The translations under genes were made by a program, and so were the position numbers. Positions 1-12,092 of a stretch of DNA of 64,000 nt are shown piece after piece. Position 1 is the stretch's first letter. Every line of letters starts with the position of its first letter. Under the pieces are notes generated by a model. The model saw only the letters and a program-made list of their open reading frames with translations, searched no databases and was not told the DNA's origin. Source of the stretch: Scatophagus argus (lineage: Eukaryota > Chordata > Actinopteri > Scatophagidae); contig NC_058495.1 in NCBI RefSeq assembly GCF_020382885.2, positions 6,069,627 through 6,133,626 on the forward strand, read 5' to 3'.

Positions 1-61
1 AAATATAAGACACGGATATGAGTTTGTTGTTGTTTTTTCTTTGTATTTTGTTTTATTACAG

Positions 62-1350
62 ATAAACCAACACAACCTTTAGGCCCTGTGGATATTATTG
101 AAAGTTCTTCAACTTGCATCGAGTTCAAATGGAGGCCTCCCAAAGACGATGGAGGCTCCCCTATTACAGACTACATCCTGGAGCGCCAGCAAATTGGCCG
201 AAACAGCTGGAAGAAACTAGGCAAGATTGGCCCAGAGCCTAAATATAGGGATACCGATGTGGATCATGGCAGAAAGTACTGTTACCACATCAGGGCGGAA
301 ACTGATCAAGGCATCAGTGAAATGATGGAGACTGATGACATTCAGGCAGGGACAAAGGGTGAGCCTTCTAACAAACACCCAAATTTACTAGTGAAAATGT
401 CTCAAATATAATAGACATTATTTATGTATTTATGTTATTAGGATTTGTGTTTTCTGGCTAATTAATTTTATTATTCTTACAGCATACCCTGGTCCTCCCT
501 CTACACCAAAAATCGTTAGTGCTTTCAAAGACTGCATCAATCTGGCTTGGTCCGCACCTACTAATACTGGAGGAACCAACATTTTGGGATACAATGTGGA
601 GAAACGCAAAAATGGCAGTAATCTGTGGGGCCTTGTCAACCCACCTGATGAGCCTATCAGAGGTAAGACCATTTTAGAACAGCTTATCATGTTCAAAATG
701 TAATGTATTTGTTTACAGTTTGAATACAGATGAGACATTGCCAAGGGAAATGTGCGTCCTTTTGTATAGCACAAATGTAAATGTTTATTCTTATATATTC
801 CTGACTATATTGTTTGGAATGCCAACAGAGAAAAAGTATGCTGTGAAGGATGTTATTGAAGGCATCGAGTATGAATTCCGTGTATCAGCTATCAACATTT
901 CTGGTGCTGGAGAGCCAAGTGCACCTTCAGAATTTGTGATTGCAAGAGATCCAAAGAGTGAGTGATAAGCTGATAAAAGCTAAATTCCTGTTATCCCAAT
1001 GATTAATTGCTCATCATATCTAAAAAAAATTTCACTCTCAGAGCCCCCTGGTAAAGTGATTGACCTGAAGGTGACAGACTCTACATATAGCACTTTATCG
1101 CTGGGCTGGACCAAACCCACAGAAGAGGAGGGTGTTCAAGACGAGGCAAAAGGATACTTTGTGGAACTCAGACCAGCAGAAAACCCAGAATGGAGTCGCT
1201 GTAACTCCAGTGCTATCATTATGAACTCCTATACTATTATGGGTCTGAAGTCTATGGCCATGTACTGGGTAAGAGTTGTAGCCACAAATGAGGGTGGAGA
1301 CGGTGAGCCTCAAGAGTTGGACAATTATATCATTGCAATGCCTCCTCCAG
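62..1350 (+). CDS. igfn1: igfn1 copy A: three FnIII domains
   Basis: Exons 62-358 (FnIII-1), 483-662 plus 829-957 (FnIII-2, split by an intron) and 1042-1350 (FnIII-3). FnIII hallmarks are visible: a conserved Trp near the start (FKWRPPKDDGG; LAWSAPTNTGG), Tyr in YCYHIRA and [17 protein letters not shown], and an MPPPG linker at the end. FnIII-3 is the exon type missing from copy B. Confidence 0.85.
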
Positions 1351-3594
1351 GTGAGTCAGTGGAAAGTGTGAACCCTCCACAGTCAGAATTTTAAAAATAT
1401 TTTATCTTTTTTTTTTTTTAAATAATTTTCTCTAATTAATTTTGTCTAAAACTCTTGTTGCAGTGAGACCTCACTTCACAGACAGAAAAATGAAGAACTT
1501 CATGGTAATGAAAGCTGGTAACTCAGCTCGAGTCAACTTCAACTTTCAGGTTCAGTATAATATGATTACAAAAATATCAAATCCTTAAATTCAGCACGCT
1601 GTCGGCAAGGAAGTATGAACCCAAGTCATAGCCCTGTATCTCTTGTTATTGACAGGCCTCTCCGATACCAAATATTACGTGGCTCAAGGATGGTCTTCCT
1701 GTGGCCAAGCATGTGACAGTGAGCAACACAGACACATCATCGCAGCTCATGATCCCCTCATCAGAGCGCCATGACACTGGGATCTACACAATCATTGTCA
1801 AGAACATTGTTGGTCAGGAGACCTCTAGTGTTGAAATTAGAGTCACAGGTAGCGTGAAAAAAATCTCAACTAATTCATAACAAATAAAACTTAAATGAGT
1901 CCCAGTTTTATGGATTTGCAACGTGATATGCATTTGGTTTTTAAGATTATTCTAAAGTTTCAAACTTGCTCAAGTTTTTGGAGAAAGGAAAAGTTTTTAA
2001 AAAAATTAGTACTCTTCAAGAGGCAAAGAAACTTAAGTCGTGGCTAAATAAATCAAAAAATCTTCAAATGGGTGTCTGGGGCTTAGTTTAAAGAGAGCAA
2101 GACCAATTGTACAGGCATTACCATTGTACTCATCAATCAATCACTTACTTCTAGTAGTTAGCATAAACATCAAGACACTAATAATCCTTTCCTCCCTGTT
2201 TGTAGATGACCCCAAGCCTCCAGGCCCTGTGGAGCTGGAAGAGAATGTGTCAGGAACAGTCACAATCTCCTGGACTGCCTCTCCAGATGAGAAGAAAGAT
2301 GACAGGCTGCACTACATGATCACCAAACATGATTCTGTTAAGCGTACTTGGCAAACTGTGGCAGATCGTCTCTTCAATAACAAGTTCACTGCCATTAATA
2401 TCATGCCTGGAAGGCAGTATCAGTTCAGGGTCTATGCCAAAAATGACATGGGGCTTTCCAAACCCTCCGAGTCACCAACCTGGGAAGTGAAGAGAAGAAA
2501 AGGCAGGTTTAAAAAAAGGGGGGGGATTCTTAATATTATTTTTAAGAATTAAACTTATGTAAGTTTATATGGTGTGGTTTAGATGGTAAGCAGATCTAGA
2601 TGAGTATAAAGCTACAACATAAAGCTACAACATCAAAAGAAACCTAACTGCCAACTATTTTCAGAATTGATTAATCGTTTTAGTATTTGGTCTATTGACT
2701 CAGAGTATCTGACACTCAGAGGGAGGAGTTATAAAGTCTGGAGGAATGACCTCCTGTGGCGCTCTGTGGAGCATTTTGGTGGAATCAGTCTGTCCTGTGC
2801 CTAGCCGGGACATTGTGGAGTGGGTGGGAGACATTGTCCAAGAGGGCATGTAACTTAGACAGCATCCTCCTCTCTGACACCACTGTAGCATATGAGGAGT
2901 GACAATTTAAAAAAAGAATCATACAAAAGCCTCCCTACTAGAAGACAATTAAAGAATATCAACTGGCTAAGTATATATGGACAGTGCACTTGCAGTAAAA
3001 TGCAGAGTTGGTTATCATTGGATCAAAGAAGAGTATTTCACATTTCTAAGGATTCTGCCGTAGACATTGAAAGGAGAAAAATTAATCAATTAACAGCTGA
3101 CTAAAGGGTATACGGTAATGGAAAAGGTATCCATCCTTATGTATTACTTTTCTTTTTCTTCTATCCAGAAACGTTTTCTTTGACCCTTCCCACCTCTAAG
3201 GACTGCAACTTTGAGACACCTCCCTCATTCTCTGTTCCACTAAAAATGCACAACAGTCCAGAGAGCTATGAGTGCTACATGAGTTGTGCAGTGACAGGAA
3301 ACCCCAGACCCCATGTTACCTGGTACAGAAATAACATCAGCCTCAACACCAACACTAACTACTACATAACCAACACATGTGGGGTCTGCTCCATGGTGAT
3401 ACTCAAAGTTGGGCCCAAAGACAGCGGGGATTACACCGTCATTGCAGAAAACACTCTGGGGAGAGTAGAGTGTTCAGCCAAACTTGTTGTTAAAGGTAAA
3501 TACACATTAAAATTATTTGTCACATCTCAAATTCCATTCCTCTGGTTATGTGTTTTAATTTTCCCCTTCTTTTCCTCCTTCTCCTTCAGATTAG
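62..3594 (+). CDS. igfn1: igfn1-like copy A, 3' part (partial gene)
   Basis: Sarcomeric Ig/FnIII scaffold of the IGFN1 family; mammalian IGFN1 is a Z-disc-associated skeletal muscle protein. Coding exons by splice signals and paralogue alignment: 62-358, 483-662, 829-957, 1042-1350, 1464-1549, 1656-1848, 2206-2502, 3169-3495, 3590-3594. All junctions are phase 1 except 1549/1656, which is phase 0. Together they give about 606 residues and a TAG stop. Domain order is FnIII-FnIII-FnIII-Ig-FnIII-Ig, the carboxyl half of the protein; the amino half lies left of the window. Exon lengths match copy C almost exactly (129, 309, 86, 193, 297, 327 bp), so identity as a paralogue is secure. The donor after 2502 is GC. 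The gene could be the parent igfn1 or a duplicate; the window cannot say which. Confidence 0.87.
1464..1848 (+). CDS. igfn1: igfn1 copy A: Ig (I-set) domain
   Basis: Two exons, 1464-1549 and 1656-1848, joined in phase 0. They encode an I-set fold ending in DTGIYTIIVKNIVGQE, the standard DxGxYxxxxxN motif of the F-strand. The segment follows the third FnIII and precedes the fourth. Confidence 0.85.
2206..3594 (+). CDS. igfn1: igfn1 copy A: last FnIII, last Ig and stop exon
   Basis: FnIII exon 2206-2502 contains YQFRVYAKNDMGLSKPS. Ig exon 3169-3495 contains CAVTGNPRPHVTWYRN and DSGDYTVIAENTLGR. The stop exon 3590-3594 adds only two bases of a GAT codon and TAG. An AATAAA signal lies at 3722-3727. 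The intron after 2502 starts with GC (AAAG|GCAGGT). Confidence 0.85.
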
Positions 3595-3721
3595 GATGAT
3601 GCAATGGACCTGAATTCCTGATCACAAATGAAACGTAAAGGATTTGCCAATTTAAAACCTGCTGTAATCTGTGCTTTTTCTGTGAAGTACTGTATTAAAT
3701 GTGCTTAAACAAATTGTGAAG

Positions 3722-3727
3722 AATAAA
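3722..3727 (+). terminator. polyadenylation signal, igfn1 copy A
   Basis: AATAAA about 130 bases after the TAG stop of copy A. Position and sequence fit a normal 3' end; cleavage site not determined. Confidence 0.55.
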
Positions 3728-6700
3728 CAATGAATGAGAAAGGTAATGAAGAGCTCAAATGTTTTAAAGCACAAAATAACAAATGTGACCACACTAGGTT
3801 CTGTTGTGTTTATCTACCAGGTGCAAATAGCACTTTGACAAGAAGCATCTGAGATTCATGTGAGATCTGAATTATATGCCAATCTTACATAGCATAGCAT
3901 GTTTTGTATCGACCTATTTTTACCAGAGCTGTGATTATAGTTAGTTTCCTCTGCTGTTTTCCGAGTAAAAACAAGAAGCTGCTGTCTTCTGGAAAAGTGA
4001 TGATATGGCATGACAGTATATCTAAGTCTGTGTGTGTTGGGTGTGTATGAATTATTATTATAAAATGTAAATAAATCATACCTGTGTAACAGGGAGTTGT
4101 CTTGCTTTTCAAACTTCAATCGAATTTGAATCTTTTGCTTGTCACTTGATACTGTTGAGATAAATGCTAGTGTCAGCATGCTACCACTCAAAATGACAAT
4201 GCAGATGTTTACCACTGTAGTACAGCATGTTGACATAAGGTACAGTTGAGGTTGATGGGGAAGGTCACTAGTTTGATCATGAATGAGAAGAGTGGACAAA
4301 TGAAAATGTTCACCACTGGATGAAAAGTTATTACAACTGGATATAACAGTCTATACCAAATTTCATTCTAAGTATATTAGTTGCTGAGACTTTTTAATTA
4401 CAAGAACAGAACAGATGTCAATCTCATGGTGACACAGGGGAAATGTCAAGGGATCACCAACATCCTTGGGATTCATGGGACCATGAATGTCTGTACAAAA
4501 TGTATTTTTATAGCAATCCATCAAATATTTGTTTAGATATTTCAGTCCGGACCAAAGTGACGGACCACTGAAGCAACACTGCCATCTATAGATTCTCCAG
4601 CTTAGCCAAAGCAAAAAAAGAAACAAAACAAAACACCACATACAAACGTATTTACATGTCCTGGCAACAATAACTGTGCTTCAAGAAGTCAATATATAGA
4701 CTCAGGCACAGGCTTTTTCTCTTACTATTCCTATTCCATTTTAGTTATTTATTTTGCTTTCAGCTACAATTCAACCAATCAGAATTCTCTAACACCAAAT
4801 ATAAACATATATTGCAAGTATCAAGTTCCAAAATTTATTATATAGGTCTAAGATATCATGGATGTTTTGTTTTTGTATCAATAAAAAAGTGCTCAAGTAA
4901 TTATATGTATCATATTTTTTGGAGTTACTTCCTGTATGAGTATTTGATCAAGGGATTTACTTGCCGCACGTTTTGTTTACCATGCAGCCCTGGGATTCTG
5001 TGAGGTATTTATTGTACCTTTCCATTTTGTGACTTCACGTGCACTGCTTCCTCTTTGCCAACTGTCACATGGCTTCAAATTTCTTTTTTACTGCGAACAT
5101 GTGTTTGCACGCTTTCAGGGGATATTGCGAGTCTATTATGGACAGTCATAAATTCAAATTTCATGTGCAATGAGTAAGTGCTACCTCGCAAACAACTGTG
5201 CATCATCCTGTGTAAAGTCCTGAGACACACTAATATTATCAGTAGTCACATGACATTCTCTTTACTGAGAGTTTATAGCAGTCAGTTGTGACATTTAAAA
5301 GCTGTTACGCACATGCCAATAGTAGTCAGCAATCCCCTATGGTGATATGCTTAGCAACATTACAAATATTGTTACTGTTGTTCAATATACAGCAAAAAAC
5401 AGGTTTACTTTGATCTAAAAAATTAAAATGAGTGCTGTCTATGCTTTTCACCACTTTGCCATAAAGTTTAAGCCAGTGTGTAGTAGTGTAGTTTAATTAT
5501 GACTATTAATATAGTAGTTGATATAGTATATAGTAGTACTAATACTGATTACATCTATTAAGCCTAAACAGTGTATTTTCCCAAGAAAATAAGCATAAAA
5601 ATAGCCAACACAGAGACAGGGGTTACCTTTGTCCACACTGCATTAGGTTGTGTAATGTCAGGTTGTTTTGTCATCGTTTTGCAGTGTAGAATTCAAAGCT
5701 CCTGACTTCGATGACCTTTTGCAATAAATGCCTTGAAGAACATCAAGCCCCTCATATCAGCTTCCCATGTCAGAGAACAGTCATAGTTCCTGTGCCATGC
5801 ATCCACTTTTATTACACTGCTTGAAATATCCACACACACACACACAATCGTGCTCAAACTGAGCATAGCTCTATTATTACAAAGACCACAATAACTGGGT
5901 CGTGGTTTAAAGTTCCAACCCAGACTCCATAAGGCATCACAATTCCTTCTCACATGTAAGTAAATATCCTTCAGGTGGTCAGCGTCTACAACAGATTCTC
6001 AATATGTCTCCCATTGTTGACTAGTAATCTAAATTAGTCATCTATTAAATCAACTTTCTCACTGTACTGTATGTTTACTCACATCTGGTTATAACTGACT
6101 GGTTAATGAAATTGACTGCACGTTCATATAGTTAATAAAGCCCAAATTAAACACCGGGGTTAGAATTGCTCATGCTTTCAGATAAAATAAAGTTTCTAAT
6201 TACATGACTCAAGTAAAAGAAAGGTAGTGGATCAGTGAGTTAGGCAGAGGACTAACCTAGAGGAGACTGGGGTTCAATTATTGTTTGATGCTGTGCTCAT
6301 AAACTCAGAAACCATAATTTCTTTATTACACAAATGTCGCAGGAAACTGAAATACAAATACACACGAATACAATTAGTTGTGTGTACAACTAATCACACA
6401 GGACTTAAAGTGTTGTGGCACTGAAACATGGTCACAACATTGGCTCTAAAAAACAAATGCCTGCCACATTTCACCTGTGTGTATGGAGCATGTTGTGGGA
6501 TGTGTTAGTGTTTTATTTTTATTTATTTTTCACTGTGTGATGTCAACAATAAGGTTTTCAAAGAAAACCTTCAGCTACACAAATTACTACAAAGCTCTCT
6601 GCTGAAACAAATTTACATTTAAATTAGTTTCAGATAAACCCAAATCTTTGTGCATAATAAAACCCTCAAATACATCCAGTACTTAGCATTGAATGGATTA

Positions 6701-7750
6701 TAGCTGCTTTACAAAAGTATAATTGTTGTCAGCCATCACCTGAAATGAGAATTAATCGTTTTCCCTCTTTATGTAGTGGCATATTCTTACCCAGTGCTCA
6801 AAGATGTAATCAGGCATTACATTACTTACTGATTAGAACAACCTGTCAGTTAAAAGTACACAGTGGTTTGAATGTATATTCAATTAGCTGTTTACTTGTT
6901 TGTTGATTTCAAGACAGACTTGTCCACATCCAAACATGTCTTAAGTTTTGATGTGAAACACTAGTTGAAGATGGAATAAAACACTAATTTCTAAAGTCTG
7001 TAGCACATCTGACGACTTATGAGTTTAGTCCTCTTGAAAGGATCCAGCTTGGACACCCAATAAACACACTGTATTTTTAGTCGGTGTCAGTAGGAGTCAT
7101 TAGTGCATCTAAACATTAATATAATTTGTTGTTGTTCTCGTAATTTCATAAGAGTGTCAGCACTCGCATCCTTGGCTGTCAACACTTAACTCTCTGACGA
7201 CCAACTTGTTCTTACTTTCAGCTCCACAATCCAAGTGCAACAATGCAGACCAACATAACTGACAAGTCTAACAGGCAGGAAGAGAAAACACAAATAGAAA
7301 AAGCACAACTGATTTCCACCTTTCACTTGCTAAGCTGAAAAATGAAAGTGATCAGCAAAAGTTCACATTAAAGGATCAGGATACTGACTATGAAGAAAAA
7401 CTCTTATAAAACAAAGTCAACTCCAAAAGGAAAGTTCACTCAAGCAGTATAGCGGACAATAGAGAATATATGTATTGATATCAGATCAATAACTGGTTCA
7501 GTTACATTTTTAAAACAGAAAATGCATATTATTCAAAGCACTCCTGAAGCAGCTCCACAGCCGCAGTCATGGTCATCTCATCCTGAGGCTTGCAGACAGC
7601 CTTGGCTTTCCCTCCTCCCCCTCGCTAGACATTGTGATTTACGGCAAAAACAAAAAAGCAATCCCCTTTCTTGGCAGACACCACGTCTGACAACGTGGGT
7701 GCTTGTCGTAGAGTCGTTGGCATTCCTGTAAGGATTTAATAGCTCGAAGA
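3728..7750. other. intergenic region between igfn1 copies A and B
   Basis: AT-rich spacer. Apart from the repeat near 4.1-4.6 kb and a short CA run near 5.83 kb, no gene or RNA was recognised. The longer open frames here (for example on the minus strand at 3.86-4.30, 4.36-4.64 and 5.69-5.95 kb) have no recognisable protein features. Confidence 0.6.
4140..4610. repeat. percomorph-type interspersed repeat, copy 1
   Basis: Contains the recognisable pieces GCTAGTGTCAGCATGCTA, GTTGAGGTTGATGGGGAAGG and GCAATCCATCAAATATTTG. Related text recurs at 25.7, 52.9 and 55.6 kb. I recognise the family from percomorph fish non-coding DNA but cannot name its class from sequence alone. Confidence 0.5.
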
Positions 7751-7818
7751 CCAAGGAGGCAACACTCAAATATCAGACTGGGAAGCAGCACCACTCAAGA
7801 GGATCACCAGAGTACTAA
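7745..7818 (+). other. candidate noncoding first exon of igfn1 copy B
   Basis: The exon with the copy B start codon has a clear upstream acceptor (CTTCAG at 12087-12092), so a noncoding exon must lie upstream. A candidate donor reads TACTAAG|GTGAGTTC at about 7818. An M-CAT-like CATTCCT (7721-7727), a motif known from muscle promoters, lies just before. RNA evidence is lacking, so this is a guess at position. Confidence 0.25.
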
Positions 7819-10800
7819 GGTGAGTTCATCATTCATCTTACAAACAGCCTCACTCTTACATGGAGGAGTTTAGTATTTAGTTGGCTACAGTTGTTAAAGG
7901 TGAACTAATCCTGTGTCTGATTCCCTCTCAACATTTAGTCCAAAGATAACACTTTAAGCGCCAAACTGTGTAGAGTGTTTGCTGATTAATACAACTGAGC
8001 GACCTTATTTTAAGTAAGTGCTCTGATATGTGCAGTTTTTTTTTCAATTTTCAAGTTGTCAGTTATTCACATTATTTAAAGCTTAGATTACCTTCTAGAT
8101 TTTGCGTTAATTTTTACATTAGTATTAGGTTTAAGTTTGCACAAATTTAAATTGTCAGAAGGTTATCTGAGTCATTTTCTGAAGTGAAGAAATGCAAATA
8201 TGTGCCAATAATGTACACTTCCAATTCCAAGAGTGGCTTCTTACAGTGGCTCATATTAACAGCTGATGTTTGTATAGCACGAGCTTTCATGCACATTTTT
8301 ACTTGGTAGGTTGGCAAATCAGAATATTACATCAATATTTGTAATTCTGCGCATATGTTCTGTCACAAAGATATATTTGTCTAACATAACATAACATAAC
8401 ATATAAACCAATAACAACTAGTCAACCAGTCCTTTGCCACTTCACTAACTTTCTAGAGCATCCTTGCTTTGTTTTTCCTTTTCTTTCTTTTCATTTTTGT
8501 ACTTACCTCAACACTGCACAGTGCCTGCTTCACCCATTCTCTTGTTTCCCCTGTTTTTACTGCTACTGAAAAAGATACATTGCAAACCATGAAGTCTCTC
8601 TAACTAAAGCAAAAAAAGCTATCTTGTTAATAACCCAAATTAGGTGAACCTGCCAGCCTCAGCTCCTTCACATGATCAGGATCAACCCTCACACCATAGA
8701 TAGCCACATTCTTTCTGCGCATGCTTTTAATCATTTTTATGATGCTCCAAGTCTGTTGAGTATACTCTCCAGTGCTGTATTTCAGCTCTGGTCACGTAAG
8801 CAGCTGGTAGCCCTAACTGCAGCATGCAACACAGGCCAAATGAAACCCATAAAAACCAACAGAGTAGGCTGTTTGCTCAGGGTGAAGCTGAAAATGTTTA
8901 CTGACCTTCTTGCAAGAAGTTTACCGACCTTCTTGCAATTAGCATTCAAGTGCAGAGCGAAAAACTGTAAAAAATTAAGTTAATTTAAATGTAGTTTGTA
9001 GTTATATGAAGTGCTCATCTTTTTTAGCATATAGTATATACAGTTACAGCATATTTAGCACAACACTTTTTCTGTTACCATATACAGTAAAAATTTTAAA
9101 CCAGAATCAGAATCAGAATCAGAATTCCTTTATTTATCCCTGAAGGGAAATTCTTGACAGAAGGGAAATTCTTGAATTCTTGAGTCACTAGCTGGATTGA
9201 CAAACCAAGTTAGGAGCAAATTGAAAGGTCAATTACTTATCTTTTTTTGGGTCTGACAACATCAGAATAAGGTAATCTACATTATTTTCACTTGCTACAG
9301 CGAGCTTGTTTTACTGTAGTACGACTCAATCATAATGAGTCAATAGTGATTTACAAGTATATTAAGATGTTCGAGATGGGATGTTCACAGTTTTATGTGG
9401 CATGTGACCTATCAGATGGCGATCCAGTTTTCTCATCTTCCAACAGCCGTAGACCATCGACAGCCTAGAATATCACATGCCTATACTGGGTGGTGCTAGG
9501 TTTGTACAAGTACTTTACATGTGAGAGGTTATGGGTAGTAAGTTTAATGTGTCTACTGTATCATCAACAGTGGAGCAATAGTTTTTGAGAATATATAATA
9601 ATGCTAATGAATCTCACGTCACTGTTCATTCAGTTTTGTTTTACTTTCATGGTATGTCCATAAAATTTTACCAAATTATAAACATGATGCAACTTGGTTG
9701 ATAAATTGATGATGGTTTGGGTCTTAAATTAATATACTTAACAGCCCAGTAACACGCCTCCAATAATCTGATTATTTAATCAACCAGTTAAAGTGTCTGT
9801 AAAATTATACTGGAAAGATGCCAACTTCTTAAGCTTGAATTTAGCTCTGAAATACCTTTTACCTCATGGCAGAAAGATGTTGTATTTTATCAGTAATGCC
9901 AGCAGCAGTATAGAGCTCTAAAGACTGTAAAATCAATCAGGTCTGCCTCTTTGTGTTTGTTTGCTGATTCACCTTGAGGTATAAGCCTGACGTGACTGCT
10001 TACAGCAATTACACCATGCTCTGCTACTAGATCAGAGATGTAAAACCAAGCTCATGTACATGTACCATGTACAATTCAGTCATGCACTGCCCCTAAGGCA
10101 GATGTGCAGACACACCAAACAGTCTGATCCAGTTAGGTATTATACGTGCACTCAGCCTAACGTGATGATAAGCAGGACTGTTAGTCGTGGTCTTGTGACA
10201 AATACTTTCAGAGCAAAGCATTACAACTCAGAAAGCATCAGTAATATTTAGTTACAATCAATATTTGGGAGCATGAGCCTCTCTTCACCAAAACTATAAA
10301 CTGAAGACCTAGGACAAAGAACAATGCAGGGAGTAACAGGACATATAATCTACTGTAATGATTTACAGCCTTGACAATGTCAACACAGGTACCTAAAGGT
10401 TATTGCATCCCACTTTAAGGAAACGGGCTCTTGTTATTAGCAACCAGGTTACCCTTATAGCAGGGACTGCATGCATTCTCTGAATATCTAGCCTTTGTCA
10501 AACTGTTGGCTAACCATACTCAAAAAGGAAATTCCAATCAAAGGTGGATTTTCATTGTAGACTAACTGTGGGAACTGGTTGCAACACAGACATTTTGACT
10601 TGTCACAGCAGGGAAAACACAGAGAGATTTCTAAACAGTAACAACATAGCTCCATTAGGTCAAACGCATGTATATCCATGAGGTTTACCAAATATGGACC
10701 TCAAGGAAAGATTTTTGTTGTCATTAAACAGTTACAAGGCTGATTTTTCTTAAAATTTAGAAATCACACTCACAAAACATTGCTCCTTAGTGCCACTAGC

Positions 10801-12092
10801 AGGCAAAAATTCCACATGGCATTTTTAACCTTTAGTTTTAACGCAGAGTTAATATTGGCAAACTTAAAAGCAGCAAAGCCAATGCATTAGTTATTGAAGT
10901 CATGTCAATAAATATTACATGATCGCAGCAAGGTACTGAAAAGAGTTCACTAAGGTGATACACTATGATCTCTCCAAATGAAGAAAATCCATTCCCTATA
11001 TGAGCAAATAACAACATAATAATAGAACGATTAAGAAAAATACTACCTGAGACAAAATATTTAGTGTATTTTGATGTCAGATGTTACTGATCATATCTTA
11101 CACAAAGTTACTTTAAAAAAACAACTTAATATTACAGTGCAACAAACTAGAGAGAGGGACACATTTCTTTTGCAAGTCAGTGTATGCCTCAGTCATAAGA
11201 AGTTAATATATGCCTAGCATGGAGTTGGTTTTCTAAACAAATATTAACATTTCTGCAAATCCCCTTAAGCCCCAGCAACACTGAATCCATTACAATTAAT
11301 GTTCCACCAGTCTATTTTTGTGAGGTGACATTTGTCATTCTAAGTTTAGCAAACACGTGGGTAATGAAAGATTGCAGTATACTAATAGAGATCCCTGCTG
11401 CAAATGGAACTGACAGATCATAAAAAAAGGTTGAGTTGATAAGCATGCAGTCATTTGAATATCTACCCAGCATGCTGCAGCTGTATGTGACAACAAATAC
11501 CCTTGAATAATGATATTTAAACCGTGGTAAGATATTACATCATGAGGTTGATGTGAAATTCTACACACCAGTTCTAATTTCAAGTGTCTTTTGCTGTATG
11601 CTGAGAATCTGCAGTAAAATGATGCCCAGTGCCCTTACTCTTTCATTTTGTAATGTTGTTTGTAATGTTCCAGTTGACAAGCTGTACCCTTGTTTGAATT
11701 AATCTATTCAAATAATCAGCTCCTCCAGGACCTTGTGATCTTCAAAATCCCAACAAATAAAACCAATTTAACTAACTCTTGAATTTCTCAAGCAGGTTTG
11801 CATTTTTTTCATCTCCACAATATCTCAAAATAAAACTGTTAAACTGGAAGAGAATATTTTCAAATTCAGGCCACACAGCTCAAATCAAATCTTGCCACAC
11901 AAAACTTGTCTTAAGTTATTCAATGCTTAAGGAACTTTCTTGCCATCAACTGATGCTCTCAGGCAGGCATCTTTTCTATTTTATGGTAGCAAAATAACAA
12001 CAGAAAGCTACTAGTGAATAATTAATTGTGTTTTCTACTCCTGCTGTTTTAATACCCCACTTGTTATAAATATTGTACTTCATTTTCTTCAG
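7819..12092 (+). other. 5' intron or upstream region of igfn1 copy B
   Basis: No coding sequence recognised. It includes a short (AGAATC)n-type repeat near 9.1 kb and otherwise unremarkable AT-rich DNA. Confidence 0.4.
9102..9180. repeat. AGAATC repeat with TTTATTTATCCC-type tail
   Basis: Four tandem copies of CAGAAT/AGAATC followed by TTCCTTTATTTATCCCTG and two near-copies of GAAGGGAAATTCTTGA. This arrangement is a common tail of interspersed repeats in teleosts. The element type is not resolved. Confidence 0.55.
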
